Assembly: GCA_012960115.1 (NCBI GenBank) | Contig: DUBX01000007.1 | Coordinates: 1-40,403, forward strand | DNA: 40,403 nucleotides | Direction: 5' to 3' | DNA from: Porticoccaceae bacterium | Lineage (GTDB): Bacteria; Pseudomonadota; Gammaproteobacteria; Pseudomonadales; Porticoccaceae | Part shown: one piece after another, positions 34,748-40,403 of the stretch | Layout of the letters: every line of letters starts with the position of its first letter | How positions within the stretch are numbered: position 1 is the first letter of the stretch | Notes under the pieces: generated by a model | Database searches by the model: none | What the model saw: only the letters and a program-made list of their open reading frames with translations | Told to the model about the DNA's origin: nothing | Position numbers and translations under genes: made by a program

Positions 34748-35479
34748 TTAATCGCCTGCGCCCGCTCTAGAGCTATCGGTGGATTCAACCAGTGTTCTGG
34801 CAACCAAGTCATCAAGGGTATGCCATAGGGCCTCGTCTATCTCGATACCCTGCTCTACTGAATCCCGGTAACAGGCCAGCATTTCTGCCGAAGAACAGGT
34901 TTCAACTAAGGTCCCGAACTCTAGCTGCGCTGCATATTGCTTTTCAATAACAGCTAAATCCGTGCCGCAAAAAATTCTTAGTGATTGCGGCTCAATAGCT
35001 TCAATTATAGTAAAAGTCTTATACTCCGGAAGTTCGGCACCTGCCTCAATAGAGACTTTCACGCAGTAATCAAACTGCCGCCAATAAGCAACAAACGCGA
35101 GATTACGCTGCGCAGCTTTAACCAGTCGCTGTATGACAAATGTGCGGTTATAACAGTTAATGAGTTCTAAGCCTGCGCTGGAACCCTGCATTACTTGAGA
35201 CCTAATAAGGTCCACCGCTTCACTACCGCACAGTAAAACAGAAGTGCCTCTGCCATCTAGCACAGAATTGTGCGCATCTTCTTGCACTAGATCAGCATGG
35301 ATAGGCGCTGTGGTATTTAAATAGGCCAAGGCCACCTGCAAACGGTCAAAACCATCAAAACCATGAGTCTCTAACCAGACTACCATATCTGCAGCATCAT
35401 AATAGTCACCAGGCTGGAACCCCAAACCTTCAAATGCCTTCTTTAACGAAGCCATCAATTCATTCTTAGATACTTTCAT
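34748..35479 (-). CDS. DUF3726-like protein, function unknown
   Basis: The 243-residue product resembles the DUF3726 family (a recollection from the N-terminal VSKNELMASLKKAFEGLGFQPGDYYDAADMVVWLE pattern); no function is established for that family that I know of. No signal peptide or membrane segment is visible. Three cysteines occur in the last two thirds (LINCYNR, RIFCGTD, VETCSSAEMLACYRD), but they do not make an obvious metal motif. It starts 5 bp after the stop of the 581-residue gene with no separate ribosome binding site, which implies translational coupling and a joint role. It is the last gene of the minus-strand operon. Confidence 0.6.
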   Translation of the reverse strand: MKVSKNELMASLKKAFEGLGFQPGDYYDAADMVVWLETHGFDGFDRLQVALAYLNTTAPIHADLVQEDAHNSVLDGRGTSVLLCGSEAVDLIRSQVMQGSSAGLELINCYNRTFVIQRLVKAAQRNLAFVAYWRQFDYCVKVSIEAGAELPEYKTFTIIEAIEPQSLRIFCGTDLAVIEKQYAAQLEFGTLVETCSSAEMLACYRDSVEQGIEIDEALWHTLDDLVARTLVESTDSSRAGAGD

Positions 35480-35484
35480 AATAC

Positions 35485-37230
35485 TTAACGAAACGTCAAT
35501 ACTGGTTTGATAGGGAAATGCCAGTCATCGACAAAGGGTTTGCCAAAATCACTGATCAGCGGAGCACCCTGGAACATAGTGTTACGTACCCAGAGGCGTG
35601 AGCGCGGGTCAAACTTACTGACCCCAAAAAATGATAACTTGCAGCGCAGTAAATGAATTGGCAGCACGTCTGCATGCACCAGATTCTCTCGAATATCACC
35701 GTAATGACTCTGGGCCATGGTTTGAATACGGGCAACGATGCCACTATAAGTCGGGTTCTGCATTATAAAATGCGCGACATTCTGTTGCCCGCGAGCTTGA
35801 TTGTAGCTATCGATCTGGTCGTAACATTCACGTACTCGGCGACCAACCGCCAAAGGCATCTCTTTCTCCATACCCATATCAATATTGGTTTGACCCAGAC
35901 GTGGCTCCATTTTTTCTTGAGAGCGATACCAAAATGTCCCCATAGACTCGTGCTTGCTAAAGTCTATGGCAAGCGCCCACTCATATTTATCTTCAATAAT
36001 CTCTAACAGCTCAGCGACCGGCATTTCAGGCGTTATCTGATGAGATTCGTCTACCCCCATCTGCTCTTCTAAGCCATCAACTAGTTCGGGATAAAGCTCA
36101 ATCAACAGGGTATTGATGACCTCTTGAGTTTCTATATGCCAGTGTTGCTCGGCATACTGAGTGAGAGAGGCCCACACATAGTGGTTACTCGCTAGTACTG
36201 CGCCCTGCTCTTCCAGCCATAGGTGCAGTAACTGTAGTTCTTCCCTCAGTATTAAATTTGCGTTATTTTGCCGCTCATCAGCGGTGACAATTTCACCCAA
36301 ATGCTGAATAACTCGCTGAGTCGCAGCATCCAAACGCGCAAGAGTGGCTTCATCAACACCAGATTCACTGGCGGCAACAACCGTGGCTAATGCGGTTTCA
36401 CGCATTTCAATCCACTGATTGATTAACAGCGGGTGATTAATTAAAAACGGCGCCATACCCAGACCCGTGGAATTACCAATACCTATATAGCGTTTAATAT
36501 CTTCATGCAGAGACACTGCACTTTTTGGCGCGCGCTGCGCGGCCAAATAATCGGCCTGTTGCATACTAAAGTGGCGCAACATATAACAGGTGAACATCTC
36601 TGCGGCAAAGGGTCGGCCAAAGTCGCGGTGCTTAGTACGGACTTTCTCCCAATCCGCCATGCCCAACTTACCGCTACCATAGGCTGCAGTAGTACGATAC
36701 AGATAACCCACCTCGGCAATCACATCAACATTCGGCTGACGGCCACTGGCCAACTCATTAATTACATACTCAAAGGTGCGTCCACTGCGGTTAGCGCGAG
36801 ATAAAACTAGGACCCTCGAGTCAACTCGCCCCGCTTCCTGCTTGGGCACATTGTGACGTAAAAAGTCGAGCTGTTCGGTATCCACTGTGCCCTCGCAGAG
36901 GGCCATGGTCAGATCCCACTGATCGGCAATAACTCGATCATTGCGATTTTCTGGATCTAAATAATGAGAGAAAAGCACGTAGCTGAAAGTGCCGTATTTA
37001 GCCTCGATTTGATAGACCACAGTACCATAACCCTGCTCGTCGAGATCAAATACAGAGCTACTGACCTGCCAGTTTTCCACCACCATGCGCCGAACCAGCG
37101 TGCGCATAAAGCTCAACCGCGATTGATGAAAACTGCCAAGACGCTCCAACTGCATAACCTGACTGGCAGGCCGCATCGGCAATGGAGTCAAGCCATCAGA
37201 GTTTTCGATCTTGTGAGTGCGGTTATGCAT
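35485..37230 (-). CDS. Large conserved-looking protein of unknown function
   Basis: I do not recognise this 581-residue protein. It has no signal peptide and no membrane segment, so it is probably cytoplasmic. The composition is rich in aromatic and charged residues. Stretches that look constrained include PMRPASQVMQLERLGSFHQ near the start, SRANRSGRTFEYVINELASG, YIGIGNSTGLGMAPFLINHP and DFGKPFVDDWHFPIKP at the end. The third looks like a possible ligand-binding loop (GIGNSTGLGM), but no nucleotide-binding motif fits. It sits 130 bp downstream of an M19-type gene and is coupled to a DUF3726-like gene, so it may be part of a pathway enzyme complex. A start downstream of 37230 is possible. Confidence 0.6.
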   Translation of the reverse strand: MHNRTHKIENSDGLTPLPMRPASQVMQLERLGSFHQSRLSFMRTLVRRMVVENWQVSSSVFDLDEQGYGTVVYQIEAKYGTFSYVLFSHYLDPENRNDRVIADQWDLTMALCEGTVDTEQLDFLRHNVPKQEAGRVDSRVLVLSRANRSGRTFEYVINELASGRQPNVDVIAEVGYLYRTTAAYGSGKLGMADWEKVRTKHRDFGRPFAAEMFTCYMLRHFSMQQADYLAAQRAPKSAVSLHEDIKRYIGIGNSTGLGMAPFLINHPLLINQWIEMRETALATVVAASESGVDEATLARLDAATQRVIQHLGEIVTADERQNNANLILREELQLLHLWLEEQGAVLASNHYVWASLTQYAEQHWHIETQEVINTLLIELYPELVDGLEEQMGVDESHQITPEMPVAELLEIIEDKYEWALAIDFSKHESMGTFWYRSQEKMEPRLGQTNIDMGMEKEMPLAVGRRVRECYDQIDSYNQARGQQNVAHFIMQNPTYSGIVARIQTMAQSHYGDIRENLVHADVLPIHLLRCKLSFFGVSKFDPRSRLWVRNTMFQGAPLISDFGKPFVDDWHFPIKPVLTFR

Positions 37231-37360
37231 GAATTTTTCGCCATCTAGCCAATTTAGCCCAGCTACAAATTAAGTATATAGAACCTAAGCTTACCGAAGC
37301 ATTACGTTTTTTCTATTACTATGGTTCAGTATTATCTCGACTTCTTGGTAAGTCAATTTC

Positions 37361-38359
37361 CTAGGAGTCTAGCAGACTTCCCGAGAATGATTTTTCAAAA
37401 AACGACAACCAGTTTTCACCCATAACCTTGGCGATGCTGTCATCGCTAAAGCCTTGTTTTTCAAGACCCTTGGCGACAATGCTGAGGTCTTTGGTGCCGC
37501 TAAACCAGCTTGGTTGGTCAGGCCAGGCCAGTTTTTCAGCCGAACCCTCACCGTGATCAACACCCGTTGTCCAGCGACCGCTACGCATCCATTCTAGGAC
37601 TTTATAATCCCAGTTAAGACACAGATCAGAGCCGATTCCAACGCGGTCAATACCAGTCATTTCAACTGTCTGGCCAATCATTTGGCAAAACTCTTCAAGG
37701 GTACAGTCGGGGCCGTTTTTTAGATGAAATGGATACATACTAAAACCTAGCATCCCCTCTGACTCTCCAATAGCACGAATGACCGCGTCAGACTTATTCC
37801 GCAATGCGGCATGAAAGAAACTTGGATTGGCGTGAGTAATGGCGATAGGACGCTCTGATAGCTCAATAGTTTCTAGGGTTGATTTTTCTGCGCTATGAGA
37901 CATATCAATCACCATGCCTACTCGGTTCATTTCTTTAATCACTTGCTTGCCAAATCGGGTGACACCGCCGTCTTTCGCTTCATAGCAACCTGTCGCCAAC
38001 AGACTCTGATTGTTGTAGGTTAACTGCATAATACGCACGCCTAACTGATGGAGAATTTCCACCATTTTGACGTCATCCTCAATGGGCGAACAGTTTTGAA
38101 AACCAAAAATAATGCCGACCTTACGTAGGCGCTTAGCCTCGAGAATATCCCTAGCTTGACGAACGGGCATAATGAGATCGCCATGATTGATAAAATGACG
38201 GTTCCAGGTGCCTATATTTTCTAGGGTTTCACGGATATTTTCCCAGTAAGCAATAGTTACGTGAATGCAATGCACACCACTCTGCTGCGCGTCTTCAAAT
38301 AACTGACGATTCCAGTTGACGTACTGTAATCCATCGATCATGAGCATATCTTTGCGCAT
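37361..38359 (-). CDS. M19 renal-dipeptidase-family protein with altered metal site
   Basis: A 332-residue TIM-barrel member of the M19 membrane-dipeptidase family. Canonical members use a His-x-Asp near the N-terminus, a Glu after strand 2 and two His later. Here the first motif reads IDGLQYVNWNR, giving Leu11 and Tyr13, and the Glu is Gln88 (FGFQN), while His155 (IDMSH), His176 (ITH) and Asp245 (GIGSD) remain. I recall that the M19 gene next to dgcAB (dimethylglycine catabolism) in Pseudomonas carries the same IDGL...WNR and GFQN pattern, so this looks like a distinct catabolic branch, not a working dipeptidase. It starts 32 bp after the aldehyde dehydrogenase, behind a strong AGGGGG. Confidence 0.85.
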   Translation of the reverse strand: MRKDMLMIDGLQYVNWNRQLFEDAQQSGVHCIHVTIAYWENIRETLENIGTWNRHFINHGDLIMPVRQARDILEAKRLRKVGIIFGFQNCSPIEDDVKMVEILHQLGVRIMQLTYNNQSLLATGCYEAKDGGVTRFGKQVIKEMNRVGMVIDMSHSAEKSTLETIELSERPIAITHANPSFFHAALRNKSDAVIRAIGESEGMLGFSMYPFHLKNGPDCTLEEFCQMIGQTVEMTGIDRVGIGSDLCLNWDYKVLEWMRSGRWTTGVDHGEGSAEKLAWPDQPSWFSGTKDLSIVAKGLEKQGFSDDSIAKVMGENWLSFFEKSFSGSLLDS

Positions 38360-38391
38360 TAAAACCCCCTTAACGCCCAGCCAACTTAAAT

Positions 38392-39837
38392 CTAATACGG
38401 CTTGCTGTAATTAGTTTTGATAATGGTATAGAAGTCACGCGCATACTGACCCTGTTCTCTTGGGCCATAGCTGGATGATTTACGGCCACCAAATGGCACG
38501 TGGTAATCAGTGCCTGCCGTGGGTAAATTAACCATCACACAACCCGACTTGGAATGGCGCTTGAAATGACTCGCATGCTTCAGAGAAGCCGTCATGATCC
38601 CTGACGTCAAACCAAAATCAGAGTCGTTGGAGACCTCTAAAGCCTCTTCATAGCTCTCGACTTTGATCACACAGGCAAGAGGTCCAAACACCTCGTCCCG
38701 GTTAATTTGCATTTTATTATTGGTATTAATGAAGAGCGCTGGAGACATAAAGTAGCCTTCGGTCTCAAGCTCTAGTCTTTCACCGCCCTGAACTAATTCA
38801 GCACCTTCTTGTTTAGCTAATTCTACGTATTTAAGGTTTTGTAATAGCTGCCGTTCGTCAACGACCGCGCCTATATGCACTCCTGGGGTCATCGCGTTGC
38901 CCACGACCAACTTGCCCAAGGCCTCAGTCATTTTAGTTACAAATTCATCATGTATACCTGACTCAACAATAATACGTGAGGACGCCGTACACTTTTGTCC
39001 TGTACCAAAATAAGCCCCTGCTACGGCGCAATCCACTGCAGATTGAAGATCGGCGTCATTCAGAACCACTAGTGCATTTTTACTGCCCATCTCAAGCTGT
39101 ATTCGCGACATATTTTCGATGCAATTACGTGCAATATGCCGACCCACATCAACCGAACCTGTGAAGGTAATTGCATCAACTCCGGCAGAGCTAGTCAGTT
39201 TTTCGCCTACCTCACGACCCGAACCCATCACCAAATTAAAAGCGCCAGCAGGCAAACCACTGCGACTAATTATCTCCGCCAAAATCCAGGCACTAGCTGG
39301 TACAAGTTCCGCGGGTTTGAGCACAACACAGTTACCATAGGCCAGTGCTGGAGCAACTTTCCATGCGGCAACAGCCATCGGGAAGTTCCACGGCGTAATA
39401 ATTCCAACCACGCCCAACGGTTCGCGGTGCACTTCGACATCGACTCCTGGCCGAACTGAGGCCGTGTTCTCACCCATCAAGCGCAATACCTCAGCACCGT
39501 AATATTGGAAAAACTGGCCTGACCTGCCCACTTCTCCAACACCTTCGGCAAGGGTTTTACCCTCTTCACGGGCCAAAATGGCACCAATCTCCTCTTTGCG
39601 CTCAATAAGCTCATTACCGATCATATCCAAGATCGTTTTTCGTACTTCAAGAGCGCTCTGAGACCAGCCGGTGAAGGCTTCGTTCGCTGCAGTAATCGCA
39701 GAAACACAGTCATCTTCATTGGCCTTTGAATACTGTCCTACCACATCACTAATGTCCGAGGGGTTTAGGTTCGTAGTGACGCTCTTACCCTCGAGCCACT
39801 GACCGTTAATATAATTACGATAAACTTCACCGCTCAT
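38392..39837 (-). CDS. Aldehyde dehydrogenase, 2-oxoglutarate-semialdehyde-dehydrogenase-like
   Basis: Likely oxidises a small semialdehyde to an acid. At 481 residues it has all ALDH landmarks: ITPWNFPMAVAAWKVAPAL, FTGSVDVGR, general-base Glu in IQLEMGSKN, and the catalytic Cys in FGTGQKCTASSRI. The ending (NLPTAGTDYHVPFGGRKSSSYGPREQG, then YTIIKTNY) matches 2-oxoglutarate-semialdehyde (2,5-dioxovalerate) dehydrogenases, which finish the breakdown of hydroxyproline, pentoses or glucarate. I chose ATG 39837 because GGGGAAG sits just before it. It is the first gene of the operon with the M19-like, 581-residue and DUF3726-like genes and is divergent from a truncated LysR gene. Confidence 0.87.
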   Translation of the reverse strand: MSGEVYRNYINGQWLEGKSVTTNLNPSDISDVVGQYSKANEDDCVSAITAANEAFTGWSQSALEVRKTILDMIGNELIERKEEIGAILAREEGKTLAEGVGEVGRSGQFFQYYGAEVLRLMGENTASVRPGVDVEVHREPLGVVGIITPWNFPMAVAAWKVAPALAYGNCVVLKPAELVPASAWILAEIISRSGLPAGAFNLVMGSGREVGEKLTSSAGVDAITFTGSVDVGRHIARNCIENMSRIQLEMGSKNALVVLNDADLQSAVDCAVAGAYFGTGQKCTASSRIIVESGIHDEFVTKMTEALGKLVVGNAMTPGVHIGAVVDERQLLQNLKYVELAKQEGAELVQGGERLELETEGYFMSPALFINTNNKMQINRDEVFGPLACVIKVESYEEALEVSNDSDFGLTSGIMTASLKHASHFKRHSKSGCVMVNLPTAGTDYHVPFGGRKSSSYGPREQGQYARDFYTIIKTNYSKPY

Positions 39838-39929
39838 CTTCTTCCCCTTGAGTAAATATAAACTGAACAACCAATTCTGGTTATTAGACGTGTATGTTAA
39901 CGCGTTCAAATAATAAATCTATTTACAAA

Positions 39930-39947
39930 TTTATATAGATATATAAA
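39930..39947. promoter_or_regulatory. AT-rich inverted repeat in divergent ALDH-LysR region
   Basis: TTTATAT-AGAT-ATATAAA is a perfect 7-bp inverted repeat with a 4-bp spacer in the gap between the minus-strand ALDH operon and the plus-strand LysR start. LysR regulators typically bind T-N11-A dyads in such divergent gaps, so this is a candidate operator. AT-rich dyads occur by chance, so confidence is limited. Confidence 0.35.
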
Positions 39948-40018
39948 CTTAGCTAATATATAAAATTTTGAAGACCACATACTGCCCCAACATCAAGACT
40001 ACTGATAAGACCGCGCTC

Positions 40019-40177
40019 ATGAAATACCTTAATATTACCCTCAAGCATCTTCGAACGTTTGTGATTGTTGCCCGTTATGGCAGCTTTAATCGAGCCGCGG
40101 AGGAGCTATCTAGAACCCAACCGGCAATCACCCTAGCAATTAAGCAGCTGGAAGAATTTATTATTGATACCCGATGA
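40019..40177 (+). pseudogene. Truncated LysR-family regulator (DNA-binding domain only)
   Basis: The frame from ATG 40019 encodes a typical LysR winged helix (ITLKHLRTFVIVARYGSFNRAAEELSRTQPAITLAIKQLEEF) and then ends in a stop after IIDTR, 52 residues in all. LysR proteins are about 300 residues, and the sequence after the stop (to 40403) shows no recognisable effector domain in any frame. An internal deletion or frameshift is likely, leaving the operon it faces without its cognate regulator. A start at TTG 39968 would add 17 residues and does not change this. Confidence 0.7.
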
Positions 40178-40403
40178 GGCCCTAGCCCAACAAAAGGGTC
40201 AAAATGTTGCAAGCCATGGACCGTGTCAAGGATCAGACGTTCTTCTTGTCACAAGTAAGAACTCTCTACGTTCTACATAATGTGCCTACATACTTATGTT
40301 GTACATAATATCGTATTTAAAAAATACTCCTGTAGGTTTCTCAAGCAGCTCTACGAACAGCTATGTTCCCACTTGGAAATTACACCAAAGACGTTGTTAA
40401 GAA
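40178..40403. other. Non-coding end of window after truncated LysR gene
   Basis: No convincing gene. It has an imperfect direct repeat, GTTCTACATAATGTG at 40270-40284 and GTTGTACATAATATC at 40298-40312, 28 bp apart, with ACATA-CT-TATGT dyad symmetry between them. A short frame (EALAQQKGQNVAS) continues after the LysR stop in another frame and may be decayed sequence. Confidence 0.35.

Noticed and set aside
1..40403. CRISPR arrays, insertion sequences or prophage genes
   Set aside because: No regularly spaced repeats, transposase, integrase or phage structural genes were seen on either strand.

Overview
The window looks like chromosome of a marine gammaproteobacterium. By eye the G+C is moderate (mid-40s percent; not computed), the DNA is densely coded, and housekeeping genes typical of Gammaproteobacteria are present (cmoA, cmoB, slyX, an Lrp-type regulator). 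A DMSP (dimethylsulfoniopropionate) cleavage cluster and a heterotetrameric sarcosine oxidase operon point to a heterotroph living on algal osmolytes. A SAR92/OM60-like or other Cellvibrionales-type lineage is my inference and is not proven here.

Layout. 0-5.3 kb: a partial GNAT acetyltransferase, an AraC regulator, a large M16C peptidase and cmoA. 5.3-11.2 kb: an ALDH3-type aldehyde dehydrogenase and slyX (minus strand), a lipoprotein alpha/beta hydrolase, an unusually short BCCT-type transporter, then cmoB, so cmoA and cmoB are about 5 kb apart. 11.3-13.3 kb: alanine dehydrogenase divergent from an Lrp/AsnC regulator, then a complete tRNA-Arg(ACG) with its own promoter and terminator. 13.5-19.5 kb: a serine beta-lactamase-like lipoprotein, a small membrane protein, a 2-nitropropane-dioxygenase-like flavoprotein, a Baeyer-Villiger-type monooxygenase, a lytic transglycosylase lipoprotein and a small nitroreductase.

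19.8-27.3 kb: purU-soxB-soxD-soxA-soxG, a tight operon that demethylates sarcosine to glycine with tetrahydrofolate as C1 acceptor and releases the C1 unit as formate through PurU. It is followed by a LysR regulator and a TraR/DksA-type zinc-finger protein. SoxD has lost two of its four expected zinc ligands.

27.2-34.7 kb: the DMSP cluster. dddD (CoA-transferase/lyase, two CaiB domains) is divergent from dddB (iron alcohol dehydrogenase), dddC (CoA-acylating semialdehyde dehydrogenase), an IclR regulator and a LysR regulator (DddR candidate). Together they would convert DMSP to DMS plus a 3-hydroxypropionate unit, then malonate semialdehyde, then acetyl-CoA. The usual BCCT importer gene dddT is not in the cluster.

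34.7-40.4 kb: a minus-strand operon of an aldehyde dehydrogenase resembling 2-oxoglutarate-semialdehyde dehydrogenases, an M19 'dipeptidase' that lacks three canonical metal ligands, a 581-residue protein I do not recognise, and a DUF3726-like protein. A LysR gene that stops just after its DNA-binding domain faces this operon. This is the least explained part of the window and the best candidate for an undescribed catabolic system, probably for another methylated or betaine-like solute.
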